43,314 bases of DNA from Acidomonas methanolica (GTDB lineage Bacteria; Pseudomonadota; Alphaproteobacteria; Acetobacterales; Acetobacteraceae), in contig NZ_SLZN01000022.1 of the NCBI RefSeq assembly GCF_004346035.1, forward strand, positions 1-43,314, in the 5' to 3' direction. Every line of letters starts with the position of its first letter. Position 1 is the first letter of the stretch. Position numbers and translations under genes: made by a program. Positions 33,169-41,444 of this stretch are shown in pieces. The notes under the pieces are model-generated. The model saw nothing but the letters and a program-made list of their open reading frames with translations, was not told the DNA's origin and searched no databases.

Positions 33169-34323
33169 ATGACCTCATCCGACACATCGGGGAACGATGC
33201 CGAATCCCGCCGGATTCTGGACACCCTTCGCCTGGTGAAGGATGACAGCGGCACGACGAACGTCCTCTCCTTCGCCGCGCTCGACAGCGTGGCGGTGCGT
33301 GACGGCCACGCCCATGTCTCGCTCTCCGTCTCGCGCGACGACGCGGGAAAGATCGAGCCCCTGCGCCCCAGGGCGGAAGCCGCCATCGCCCAGCTTCCGG
33401 GAATCGACCGCGCGACCATCGTGCTGACGGCCCATCGCGCGCCGGGCGCCCCCATGCCGGCGCCCGGCGGTCATCGTCCGTTCCGCCTCGACCAGCCCGC
33501 CAACAATCCCGGCACGCCCGAGACCCGGCCCGACGGCAAGCTCCTGCCGCAGGTGCAGGCCGTCATCGCCGTCGCCTCCGGCAAGGGCGGCGTCGGCAAA
33601 TCCACCACGGCCGTCAATCTCGCCGCCGGTCTGGCCCGTCTCGGTTTGCGCACCGGCATGCTGGACGCGGATATCTACGGCCCGTCCCTGCCCCGGATGC
33701 TCGGACAATCCGCCAAGCCTTTCGTGGAGGACGGCAAGCTCATTCCGGTCGAGGCGTGGGGATTGCACGTCATGTCCATCGGCTTTCTGGTGGATGAAAA
33801 TCAGGCCATGATCTGGCGCGGCCCGATGGTGATGGGTGCGCTGTCGCAGTTCCTCGGCGACGTGGCGTGGCCGGAGCTGGACGTGCTGGTGATCGACATG
33901 CCCCCCGGCACCGGGGACGCCCAGCTCACCCTCGCCCAGAAACTCTCGCTCCGCGGTGCGATCATCGTCTCCACGCCGCAGGACATCGCGCTACTCGACG
34001 CGCGGCGGGGTCTGGCCATGTTCGAGAAGATGAACGTCCCCGTTCTCGGCGTCGTCGAGAACATGTCCTATTTCTGCTGCCCGAACTGCAATCATCGCAC
34101 GGAACTCTTCGGCCATGGCGGCGCACGCCGGCAGGCGGAGGAGTCGGGCGTGCCCTTCCTCGGTGAAATTCCGCTTCTGGCCGATATCCGCGCCAGCGGC
34201 GATGCCGGGGCGCCGATCATTCTTTCCGCGCCGGACAGCGAAGCCGCTGGCGCCTATACCGCCCTCGCCCGCGCCGTCGCCGACAGCCTGCGCCTGACGC
34301 CTCCCAAGACAAGCGGCTCATGA
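33169..34323 (+). CDS. Mrp/ApbC-family Fe-S cluster carrier ATPase
   Basis: A 384-residue protein. N-terminal MIP18/DUF59-type domain (about 12-90); a Pro-rich linker; then the Mrp ATPase with deviant Walker A ASGKGGVGKST (136-146), GMLDADIYGPSLPRMLG, VIDMPPGTGD (241-250), and FCCPNC with the CxxC cluster ligands at 304 and 307. It assembles or carries 4Fe-4S clusters to apoproteins. AGGAAAG precedes the ATG. Its stop overlaps the ATG of a small lipoprotein gene. Upstream the opgC gene is divergent. Confidence 0.95.
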   Translation: MTSSDTSGNDAESRRILDTLRLVKDDSGTTNVLSFAALDSVAVRDGHAHVSLSVSRDDAGKIEPLRPRAEAAIAQLPGIDRATIVLTAHRAPGAPMPAPGGHRPFRLDQPANNPGTPETRPDGKLLPQVQAVIAVASGKGGVGKSTTAVNLAAGLARLGLRTGMLDADIYGPSLPRMLGQSAKPFVEDGKLIPVEAWGLHVMSIGFLVDENQAMIWRGPMVMGALSQFLGDVAWPELDVLVIDMPPGTGDAQLTLAQKLSLRGAIIVSTPQDIALLDARRGLAMFEKMNVPVLGVVENMSYFCCPNCNHRTELFGHGGARRQAEESGVPFLGEIPLLADIRASGDAGAPIILSAPDSEAAGAYTALARAVADSLRLTPPKTSGS

Positions 34324-34514
34324 GGACGGGACACCCCGCCCGCGTCACGGCCTTGCTCGCCATGGTCGGCTGCGTCATCTGGCTGGCGGGCTGCGCGAGC
34401 CAGCCGCCGGTCAAGCATCACGGATACGCGGCCGACGGCTATGGCATTATCGACAACTCGCCGCATCTTCCGCCGCCCGATCATCTGATGAAGCCCCAAC
34501 CAGCCTCACCGTAA
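34320..34514 (+). CDS. Small lipoprotein
   Basis: A 64-residue protein with a type II signal, WLAGC (lipobox; Cys at about 25), followed by a Pro/His-rich mature chain of about 40 residues (PVKHHGYAADGYG; HLPPPDHL). ATGA overlap with the Mrp gene means coupled translation, so it is almost certainly made. I know no function. It would be anchored to the inner or outer membrane on the periplasmic side. Confidence 0.75.
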   Translation: MRTGHPARVTALLAMVGCVIWLAGCASQPPVKHHGYAADGYGIIDNSPHLPPPDHLMKPQPASP

Positions 34515-34617
34515 ACGGCGGCACACGCCGCGGCTTGGCAGCCGGAATACGGCGTCTCATCCGCCCGCTGTCGGGCATGTCGCGCGTTCGCATGGGCTCC
34601 GGGTGCTCGCGCGTCCC

Positions 34618-34794
34618 TCAACGCAATGGCCGGCAGAGACGCCAGGCCATGACCCCACACGGCAGACCCAGGCCGATCACGCCGGCGATATCCGCGACGG
34701 GGCCTTCGAGCACCAAAGCGAGAACCAGCCCGGAGAACGTCACGACGGACAGGAAGAGCGGCGCGCGCCATACGGTCATGGAAATACGCATCAT
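34618..34794 (-). CDS. Small two-helix membrane protein
   Basis: A 58-residue protein, two hydrophobic segments (APLFLSVVTFSGLVLALVL and ADIAGVIGLGLPCGVMAW) and a basic end. The ATG at 34794 overlaps the stop of the PepSY gene (ATGA), so it is translated with it. Tiny membrane proteins of this type follow PepSY genes in iron-uptake loci of related bacteria; function unknown. Confidence 0.75.
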   Translation of the reverse strand: MMRISMTVWRAPLFLSVVTFSGLVLALVLEGPVADIAGVIGLGLPCGVMAWRLCRPLR

Positions 34795-35930
34795 GCCGCC
34801 TTTCCGCTCCATTCGGCCCGCGACTCCGCCGCCTGCGCGGGCTGACGCTTGCCGGCGAGCAGCAGATAGAGGCCGGAGCCGAGGACGACGATCGTCACCA
34901 CATCGAGGATCGCCCAGAGCCCCTTGAGCAATACCCCGCCGTAATCGCCGAAATGCAGCGGACGGCAAAGCTCCAGCAGACGAAGATACCACGGCATTTT
35001 CGCCACGAACGCCACCTCGCCCTTTGCGGCGTCCACGAGAACCGGCGTCATGAAGCGCGAGCGGAGCTTCGACTTTCCTTGCGTCCAGACGACGTAATGA
35101 TCCGGACTGCCGTTGATATGGGTGGGAAACGTTACGAAGCGCACCGTCATCGCGGGCAACGCGCCCTCGGTGACGCGGATGGCTCTCGACAGGGAGGCGG
35201 CGGGAATGACGGGCGCATCCGGCATGAACGGCTTCAGGACCGGCACGACGTCGCGCATTTCCCACAGACCGAAGAGCGGCGTGGCGAGCGTATTCATCAC
35301 GCCCGTGAGCACTACGATCAGCACCCAGCAGACCGTGGCGACGCCGAGGAAATTATGGACGTCGAGCCACCGCACGCGGACCGATCTTCGCCAGCGGATC
35401 TCGCCGAAGCGCATCCGCCGCATGAAGGGCGCATAAAGCGCCACCCCCGAGACGATGGCAACGGCGAAAACCAGCCCCATCAGGCCGAGGAACAACTCGC
35501 CCGGCAATCCGGCCAGCATCTGCACATGCAGTTGCAGGATCGTATCCATCACCGCGTCGCCGGGCGGGGGGCCGTCGCGCAGCAGCTTTCCGGTATGTGC
35601 GCTGAAGGTCATTTCGTGCGTCGTGTCGAAAGCGTCATCCGCGCCGGGGGAGAGGCGGAGCGTGATCCTGGCGCGGTCGGGGTCAAACACCGCGAGACGT
35701 ACCCGTTGCCCCGGCCATGCCTGCCGCGCGCGCGTGACCGTCTCGTCCACATGCGCGGTGACGTCCCGCATAGTGGACGGCCCGGATCTTAGAGGATCGA
35801 GATAGTCGTTGATTTCCTCGGAAAAGATGAGGGGGAGGCCCGTCAGGCACAGAAGGAGGAGAAAGAGGGTGCAGACGATGCTGCTCCATTTATGGAGCCA
35901 GCGCCAGCGCCGCAAAGCGTGGCTGGTCAT
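34791..35930 (-). CDS. PepSY-associated transmembrane protein (iron uptake locus)
   Basis: A 379-residue membrane protein with four main helices (about 14-36, 141-165, 190-215, 335-360) and a large periplasmic part between the first two, plus a second domain at 215-330. HKWSSIVCTLFLLLLCLTGLP (partly), LQLHVQMLAGLPGELFLGLMG, WLDVHNFLGVATVCWVLIV and LHFGDYGGVLLKGLWAILD are hallmarks of the PepSY_TM family (PF03929), with paired His residues that may bind haem. Family members act next to siderophore receptors, often as ferric-chelate reductases. Divergent from the TonB receptor with 145 bases between starts. Confidence 0.9.
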   Translation of the reverse strand: MTSHALRRWRWLHKWSSIVCTLFLLLLCLTGLPLIFSEEINDYLDPLRSGPSTMRDVTAHVDETVTRARQAWPGQRVRLAVFDPDRARITLRLSPGADDAFDTTHEMTFSAHTGKLLRDGPPPGDAVMDTILQLHVQMLAGLPGELFLGLMGLVFAVAIVSGVALYAPFMRRMRFGEIRWRRSVRVRWLDVHNFLGVATVCWVLIVVLTGVMNTLATPLFGLWEMRDVVPVLKPFMPDAPVIPAASLSRAIRVTEGALPAMTVRFVTFPTHINGSPDHYVVWTQGKSKLRSRFMTPVLVDAAKGEVAFVAKMPWYLRLLELCRPLHFGDYGGVLLKGLWAILDVVTIVVLGSGLYLLLAGKRQPAQAAESRAEWSGKAA

Positions 35931-35976
35931 GAAGGGCGTCCCCCGTGTCTCGGCGTTGAAGGCCCCATGTTGCTAT

Positions 35977-35991
35977 TGCGAATCACTCTTA
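35977..35991. promoter_or_regulatory. Fur-box-like site in the iron-uptake intergenic region
   Basis: TGCGAATCACTCTTA matches the 7-1-7 Fur consensus TGAGAATCATTCTCA at 12 of 15 positions. It sits 85-99 bases before the receptor start and 47-61 before the PepSY start, so it could repress both under iron sufficiency. Confidence 0.5.
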
Positions 35992-36075
35992 CTGTCAATT
36001 AAGAACATGCCGCTGCTGCCCCAGCGCCCGACCGCTCCGGACATTGCCGCCCCGGGCAATTATGAGAGAGAATTC

Positions 36076-38283
36076 ATGCGTTCCTGGACTTTCCCGCCAT
36101 TCCGCCGCCTCGCCCTGGCGAGCGGCATCACCTGCGCTGCATTCTCATTGCACTCCCCGGTGGCCGCCGCCTCCGTGACCTCCGACATCGAAAAGACACG
36201 CACCGCCAGGGAGAAGGCGCAATCAGGAACCCAAGCGAACCGCAAGCCGCCACTCTCCGCCGAAGAGATCGCCGTGATCGGCCGTCGTCAGATCGTGGCC
36301 AGAGACGCCAGCACCGGAACGAAGACCGACACGCCCCTGATCGAAACGACGCAAACCGTATCAGTCGTCACCCGCGCGTTCATGGACGAGCGGATGGTCC
36401 AGACGATCAACGAGGCCCTGCGCTACACGCCCGGCGTCAACGCCGATACGTATGGCGCGGATTCCCGCTTCGACTGGCTGCGCATCCGCGGGTTCGACGC
36501 GACGACATACGGCATGTATCTCGACGGCATGCGCTTCACGCCGGGAACCACCGGACCGGTGCAGGAACAATACGGGCTTGAGCGCGTGGAGGTGCTCAAC
36601 GGTCCGGCTTCCGTGCTTTACGGCCAGGCCGCGCCCGGCGGATTGGTGAACATGGTCAGCAAGACCCCCAAATCCACTCCGCATCAGGAGATTCAGTTCA
36701 TGGCCGGATCGTTCGACCGCTATCAGGGCCAGTTCGATCTCACCGGCCCGGTTCCGGGAACCGGCGGAGCGGTGGACGGCCGGATCATCGGCCTCGCACG
36801 CGATTCGGACACGCAGGTCCGCGAGGTGAAGGACAACCGGATCTACGTGGCCCCGTCCTTTACCTGGCATATTTCCAGAAACGACGATTTCACCTTCCTG
36901 TCCTCCTACCTGCACACTCATACGGCAGGGTTGCAGTTCGTCCCCGCCAATGGCAGCGTACTTTACAATCCTTACGGAAAAATACCGACCGATCTGTTTA
37001 CCGGCTCGCCGGATCTGAACCGATGGGACGTCAACCAGGCGACAGTCGGGTTTCTTTACGAACACCGTTTCAACAGCAACTGGCGCTTTCAGCAGAACTT
37101 CCGTTACATGCACCTGACTCTGGGCTGGCGTCAGGCCTACGGCACTGGCCTCTTGCCTGATTATATCCACCTCACCCGGCTCGCCTATGCGCAAGACGCC
37201 TCCGGCAACATCTATACCTCCGACAGCCGGATCGTCGGTCATATCCATCGCGGACCGGTGGAGCAGACGGTTCTTCTCGGTTTCGATTACCAGCGTGGCG
37301 ATTCGTGGGAGAGCGCGGGATACGCCGCGGGCACGCTCCTCAACGTGTTTCATCCGGTCTATACGCCGCAGAGCAAAGTCCCCATGTTCCAGCACATCAC
37401 GCAGACGATGGAGCAGAAAGGACTGTACTGGCAGGACCAGATGAAGCTTTTCCGCCGCGTGATCGTGACTCTGGGCGGACGGTACGACTGGACCGACACG
37501 CTGACCCACGCGATCATCCACTCGACGGCAGCCCATACCGGACAGAATAATGACGTGTTCACCTATCGGGGCGGGTTGGGATATCTCTTCCCCTTCGGCC
37601 TGATGACCTATGCCTCCTATTCACGCTCGTTCCAGCCGACGTCGGGAACGAATCTCTACGGTCAGCCCTTCAAGCCGACCTACGGCAAACAGGTGGAAAT
37701 CGGCGTCAAATATCAGCCGACATCCTTTCGCAGCTTCATGACCGCGTCCCTCTTCGACCTGAAGCAGACCAATGTGAGCCAGGCGGACCCGGCCAACCCG
37801 CTCAATACGATCCAGACCGGTCAGATCCGCGTGAGAGGCTTTGAGACCTCCGTCAATGTCAGCCTCGCGGACGGCGTCGATGTCGTCTTCGCCTATACCT
37901 ATCTGGACCCGGTGATCACGCATTCGACGATCGGACAGGTGGGCAAACGCCCGACACTGATTCCGCGCAACACGCTCTCCCTCTGGGGAGACTACCAGAT
38001 GCCGACCACCTCTCTTCGCGCTCTACAGGGAATCGGCGTGGGCATGGGATTGCGCTATATCGGCAATATCGAAGCAAACAACTATGACACATTCGCAACC
38101 CCCTCCGTCACATTGTTCGATGCCGCGCTCCATTATGATTTCAACCTGAAATCGAAGTGGAGAATAGGAGTGAACATCAATAATATATTCAACAAGACCT
38201 ATGTCGCCAGTTGCACCGGCAGCACGTCCTGCTATTACGGCCAGAAGCGTCAGGTTCTTGGAACGATCAGAACGACATTCTGA
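36076..38283 (+). CDS. TonB-dependent siderophore receptor
   Basis: A 735-residue outer-membrane protein. Signal peptide ends near SPVAAA (about 33). The plug domain includes TETPQTVSVV-like TTQTVSVVTRAFMDER, INEALRYTPGV, FDWLRIRGFD and the GLERVEVLNGPASVLYGQAAPGG stretch (partly). The 22-stranded barrel ends in TIRTTF with a terminal Phe. A TonB-box-like IAVIG precedes the plug. Length and motifs fit ferric siderophore receptors of the FhuA/FpvA class; the ligand is not known. ATG 36076 has GAGAG 6 bases upstream. Codons back to 35809 are not receptor-like. Confidence 0.95.
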   Translation: MRSWTFPPFRRLALASGITCAAFSLHSPVAAASVTSDIEKTRTAREKAQSGTQANRKPPLSAEEIAVIGRRQIVARDASTGTKTDTPLIETTQTVSVVTRAFMDERMVQTINEALRYTPGVNADTYGADSRFDWLRIRGFDATTYGMYLDGMRFTPGTTGPVQEQYGLERVEVLNGPASVLYGQAAPGGLVNMVSKTPKSTPHQEIQFMAGSFDRYQGQFDLTGPVPGTGGAVDGRIIGLARDSDTQVREVKDNRIYVAPSFTWHISRNDDFTFLSSYLHTHTAGLQFVPANGSVLYNPYGKIPTDLFTGSPDLNRWDVNQATVGFLYEHRFNSNWRFQQNFRYMHLTLGWRQAYGTGLLPDYIHLTRLAYAQDASGNIYTSDSRIVGHIHRGPVEQTVLLGFDYQRGDSWESAGYAAGTLLNVFHPVYTPQSKVPMFQHITQTMEQKGLYWQDQMKLFRRVIVTLGGRYDWTDTLTHAIIHSTAAHTGQNNDVFTYRGGLGYLFPFGLMTYASYSRSFQPTSGTNLYGQPFKPTYGKQVEIGVKYQPTSFRSFMTASLFDLKQTNVSQADPANPLNTIQTGQIRVRGFETSVNVSLADGVDVVFAYTYLDPVITHSTIGQVGKRPTLIPRNTLSLWGDYQMPTTSLRALQGIGVGMGLRYIGNIEANNYDTFATPSVTLFDAALHYDFNLKSKWRIGVNINNIFNKTYVASCTGSTSCYYGQKRQVLGTIRTTF

Positions 38284-38361
38284 CGGACGTCACATCTGCG
38301 GGAGACGCGAAATCCCGAGATTCGATCCGGGCCGAGCTTCCCTGCGACTGGACTGGCGGCC

Positions 38362-38787
38362 TCACCTCCCGTCTCTTTTTTCCGGGCCGTCCGGCCCCTC
38401 GGCCAGAACGGTATCTTCATGCCGGATGATCCGGCGCGCGAGCTTCAGGGACTCGTGGCCTCGCCGGGCTTTCGCGGCCGCCAGCGCCAGTGCCAGCAGG
38501 TTGCGCGCATGATTCGAGGTCGTTTCGGCAGCGAACGCCTCGATGAAATAGGCCGCCGATTCGAGGGCGCGCCCGCGCTCCTCCGGCGAGCCGATATAGG
38601 CCGTCTGCAAGGCGAAATAGATGCGGCGCGCCGGAGTCGTCGCCTCATGCGGTCCCATGATCTGCCGCCCGTAGAGAAACTCGACCTTGTTGGCGAATCG
38701 GATGCGCGCCTCGCTTGTGAACTGGATCGCCGCCCCGTTCACGATCAACCTGTCTCCCGCCCCGAAGCGGAGTTCCAACCCGGCCAT
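38362..38787 (-). CDS. flbT: FlbT-family flagellar regulator
   Basis: A 141-residue protein that matches FlbT (PF07378): LELRFGAGDRLIVNGAAIQF, FLYGRQIMGPHEATTPARRIYFALQTAYIG (partly), ESLKLARRIIRHED near the end. FlbT binds fljK/flagellin mRNA in Caulobacter and blocks its translation until the hook is done. No other flagellar gene (flaF, flagellin) is in the window. It is the last gene of the run ymdB-flbT, 67 bases downstream. AAAGGGGG precedes the ATG at 38787. The frame is open to 38931 but that overlaps the phosphoesterase. Confidence 0.85.
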   Translation of the reverse strand: MAGLELRFGAGDRLIVNGAAIQFTSEARIRFANKVEFLYGRQIMGPHEATTPARRIYFALQTAYIGSPEERGRALESAAYFIEAFAAETTSNHARNLLALALAAAKARRGHESLKLARRIIRHEDTVLAEGPDGPEKRDGR

Positions 38788-38854
38788 GCCTGCCCCCTTT
38801 GCGTTTTCGCACGGGCGACGATAGCGGGCTTGCCCTAACGAACCGTTAACATCA

Positions 38855-39670
38855 TCAGAATTCGGGCCAGGCCGCGTGCAGACATCCGCCATGCCGGATC
38901 GGCGCCACACGAATCGCGCGCCCCGTCGCATCGTCCGTCTGCACCAGCACGCCGCAAACCGTCGCCTCCCCTTCCGCCGGTTGCGGCCGTTCGCCAGGCA
39001 TCTTGCGAAGGAAACGGGCGATGGACGCCTCCTTCCCCATCCCGATCACGCTGTCATAATCACCGCACATCCCGGCATCGGTCTGACAGGCGGTGCCGTT
39101 GCGCAGAATGCGGCAATCCGCTGTCGGCACATGGGTGTGCGTGCCGACCACCAGCGAGACATGCCCGTCCATCACATGGCCGAACGCCATCTTCTCGCTC
39201 GACGCCTCGCCGTGGAAATCGACGATGATCGCCTGCACCGTCAGGCCGAGCTTGTGCCGCGTCAGCACCTCCGAGACGGTGCGGAACGGATCGTCCAGCG
39301 GGTCCATGAACAACCGGCCCATCACGTTCACCACGAGCACGCGCCGCCCGTCCGCCAGCGTCACCAGCACGCTGCCCTTCCCCGGCGTGCCCCGCGGATA
39401 ATTGATCGGACGGATGATCTGCGGCGTGCGCTCGATATGGCCGATCATGTCCCGCCGGTCCCACGCATGATTGCCGAGCGTGATGACATCCACCCCGGCG
39501 CGCAGCAGCTCATCCGCGATTCCCGGCGAAAGCCCATAGCCGTGCGAGGCGTTTTCCGCGTTGACGACGACGAAATCCAGAGCCAGCGTCCTGCGCCACT
39601 CCGGCAGGACCGCACACACCGCGTCCCGTCCGGCACGGCCAACGATATCTCCGAGAAAAAGCAGTCTCAC
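38855..39670 (-). CDS. YmdB-family metallophosphoesterase
   Basis: A 271-residue enzyme of the TIGR00282 family. The metal-site motifs are GDIVG (7-11), NAEN (37-40), GNHAWD (66-71), DFHGEASSEK and GTHTHVPTAD. Homologues hydrolyse 2',3'-cyclic nucleotides in vitro; in Bacillus YmdB governs a switch between motility and biofilm. The gene follows the cyclo-ligase by 6 bases and precedes flbT, so it is in an operon with a motility gene here too. It is cytoplasmic. Confidence 0.93.
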   Translation of the reverse strand: MRLLFLGDIVGRAGRDAVCAVLPEWRRTLALDFVVVNAENASHGYGLSPGIADELLRAGVDVITLGNHAWDRRDMIGHIERTPQIIRPINYPRGTPGKGSVLVTLADGRRVLVVNVMGRLFMDPLDDPFRTVSEVLTRHKLGLTVQAIIVDFHGEASSEKMAFGHVMDGHVSLVVGTHTHVPTADCRILRNGTACQTDAGMCGDYDSVIGMGKEASIARFLRKMPGERPQPAEGEATVCGVLVQTDDATGRAIRVAPIRHGGCLHAAWPEF

Positions 39671-39676
39671 GCCCGG

Positions 39677-40252
39677 TCAATCCTCCTTGTCACACCGCAA
39701 GATCATTTCCCGCTCCGTGACGACGCCGTCCAGTTTCCAGTCATGCTCGCCGACCGGAACTTCCGGAACTTCCTGCCAGGAAAAGGCATAGCCTATCGCG
39801 GGACAGCGAACGGATGACAAGGTGCGGTCATAATATCCGCCGCCGTAACCGAGGCGGTTCAAGTGCCGATCGAATGCCAAAAGCGGCACCAGCACAAGGT
39901 CGGGCACGCCGATTTCTCCTTCGGGATGGAGCGTCCCGAACCGCCCTTCCAGCATCCGGACATCCGGGCTCCAGTGCCGGAACAGGAGCGGTGCTGCACG
40001 CGGCGTGGTTTCGGGCAGAAGAACGGAATGCCCCCGCTCATGCAGATCCCGCCACAGCGCGCGCAAATCCGCCTCGCCGGGCAAGGGCCAGACACCGCCG
40101 ATGCGCTTCGCCGGAAACGACTCCAGCGCGCGGGCGATCATCCCCGCCAGACGCGCCTCGTCTTCCGCCGCCGGAGGAGACTCCCGCCGTCTCTTCCGCA
40201 TCCCGGCGCGCAGCCGCCGCTTCTCGTCGTCGAGGGAATGTGGGACCACCAT
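39677..40252 (-). CDS. 5-formyltetrahydrofolate cyclo-ligase
   Basis: A 191-residue enzyme that converts 5-formyl-THF to 5,10-methenyl-THF with ATP. Motifs: KRRLRAGMRKRRRE near the N-terminus (ATP-site basic patch), GGVWPLPGEADLRAL, EGEIGVPDLVLVPLLAFD and RLGYGGGYYDRTL. The start at 40252 was taken since upstream codons lie in the 6S RNA. The order zapA-6S RNA-cyclo-ligase (ygfA/fau) is a conserved proteobacterial arrangement and supports the call. Confidence 0.93.
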   Translation of the reverse strand: MVVPHSLDDEKRRLRAGMRKRRRESPPAAEDEARLAGMIARALESFPAKRIGGVWPLPGEADLRALWRDLHERGHSVLLPETTPRAAPLLFRHWSPDVRMLEGRFGTLHPEGEIGVPDLVLVPLLAFDRHLNRLGYGGGYYDRTLSSVRCPAIGYAFSWQEVPEVPVGEHDWKLDGVVTEREMILRCDKED

Positions 40253-40265
40253 GGCCGTTGGTCTT

Positions 40266-40400
40266 TCAGCCCTCCCGGACCTGCAAGTGCAGGTGGGCAC
40301 CGGGTAACGTGACCACGGCCACGACAGAGCCAGCTCCCGAGGAAGTGCTTATCGGCCCAGGGGTTGAGTTGCCTGACGCACCGGGCAGTCCCACACTGCC
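40266..40400 (-). ncRNA. ssrS: 6S RNA
   Basis: The minus-strand bases carry the signature pieces of alphaproteobacterial 6S RNA: GGCAACTCAACCCCTGGGCC, GATAAGCACTTCC, GGGAGCTGGCTCTG and a 3' region CCCACCTGCACTTGCAGG followed by TCCGGGAGGGCT. The long hairpin with a central bubble imitates an open promoter and binds RNA polymerase holoenzyme. It lies between zapA and the cyclo-ligase gene, the conserved site. The ends are approximate; the promoter is probably inside or before the zapA 3' end. Confidence 0.88.
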
Positions 40401-40404
40401 TATC

Positions 40405-40746
40405 TTAGAAAGCCTCGAGCGCGGCTGCAATGCTTTCCGCACGTTCCGCCAGATCCAGCAACTGTGTTCTCTCGCCGTCGCGTTCGCGCACGATCTGTTC
40501 GGCGGCGGCGATCTTTTCCGTCGCGGAGCTGGGCAGCCTCGCTTCCGCCAGATCGTGAATCTCGTCGGCCATCAGCAGCGCCGCCAGCACCAGCATCCGC
40601 GCTTCCCCGCTGGGCGCGCCCAGCGCCCGCACCCGGTCGATGCGCCGCTCGACCTGCGCGGCCATGGCCATGAGATGACGTTCCTCGCCATCCTGACACC
40701 CGACCGTATAGCTGTATCCGTTCAGACGGATCGAAACCTGCGCCAT
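40405..40746 (-). CDS. zapA: Cell division protein ZapA
   Basis: A 113-residue protein. The N-terminal part (MAQVSIRLNGYSYTVGC; GEERHLMAMAAQVERRID) is the ZapA globular domain, and the C-terminal part is a coiled coil (about 75-110). ZapA bundles FtsZ at the division site. Downstream is 6S RNA, upstream a small coiled-coil gene (12 bases away). Confidence 0.93.
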   Translation of the reverse strand: MAQVSIRLNGYSYTVGCQDGEERHLMAMAAQVERRIDRVRALGAPSGEARMLVLAALLMADEIHDLAEARLPSSATEKIAAAEQIVRERDGERTQLLDLAERAESIAAALEAF

Positions 40747-40758
40747 CTTCCGCCTCCT

Positions 40759-40950
40759 TCAGCCGATCTCGAGCGCCGCGCGGATGCGGGCGCGCAACGC
40801 GTCGATATTGGCGGCGACCGTCTGGAGATCGGTCTCGGGCGACGGAACCGCGCGGCGGTCCAACGCCCAGGCGATTCGGTTCATCGCCTGTTCGAGCCGG
40901 GCCACCGCTCCGGCATCGGCTTCGCACGGCTCCTGATGCTCTCCGTCCAA
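40759..40950 (-). CDS. Small coiled-coil protein next to zapA
   Basis: A 63-residue protein with a helix at 15-30 (VARLEQAMNRIAWAL) and another at 42-60 (LQTVAANIDALRARIRAAL). The start is a TTG at 40950 with AGGAG 7-8 bases before it. Small proteins in this spot (DUF4164-like) occur upstream of zapA in alphaproteobacteria; a link to FtsZ or ZapA is inference. Confidence 0.7.
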   Translation of the reverse strand: MDGEHQEPCEADAGAVARLEQAMNRIAWALDRRAVPSPETDLQTVAANIDALRARIRAALEIG

Positions 40951-41005
40951 TCGAACGCTCCTCCGTGCTAATGGTCCCGGTCATGCAGGAAGCCCGGAAC
41001 GAAAC

Positions 41006-41440
41006 GTGACGTCAAGCAGGAACACCCCTCCGCCTCTCCCGGATCGTCTCGTGGCCATTGCCGGCCGCGCGGCACGTGACGCCGTGCTCGCGCTCGACTC
41101 CGCTCTTCCATTCGGACTCATTTCCGCCCCCGGCGCGGGAGCCGCGCTCGGTGGACCGTGGTGGCGCGGGCTGATGGCCCGGCTCGACCTGCCGCATGTG
41201 CTCGATTGCGGGGCCAACGCGGCGCTCGCCGCCTGGGCGATGCGGCAGGGGCAGGCTTATGTCGTGTTCGAAGGTCCGCCGGCACAGCGGGTCAGCCTGC
41301 TCGTTCTGGCGGAAACCTGCGGCTCGATTCTCCTGCTGCGGCGTCCGGACGCCTTCCTGCTGACGGATGAGCCCACCCCCTATCGGAGACGGCAGCTCGC
41401 GGACTATCTTGCCGCACCTCAGCCTTCCACGCCGAATTGA
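41006..41440 (+). CDS. Conserved-type protein of unknown function
   Basis: A 144-residue protein starting at GTG (GGAAC upstream). It is Ala- and Leu-rich without a signal peptide or membrane helix. Pieces such as PHVLDCGANAALAAWAMRQGQAYVVFEG and RVSLLVLAETCGSILLLRRPDAFLL (each shown in part) alternate helix and strand. I do not recognise it. Divergent from the zapA operon (55 bases) and followed by the ThiE-like gene 4 bases after its stop, so both are probably one transcript. Confidence 0.7.
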   Translation: MTSSRNTPPPLPDRLVAIAGRAARDAVLALDSALPFGLISAPGAGAALGGPWWRGLMARLDLPHVLDCGANAALAAWAMRQGQAYVVFEGPPAQRVSLLVLAETCGSILLLRRPDAFLLTDEPTPYRRRQLADYLAAPQPSTPN

Positions 41441-41444
41441 AATC

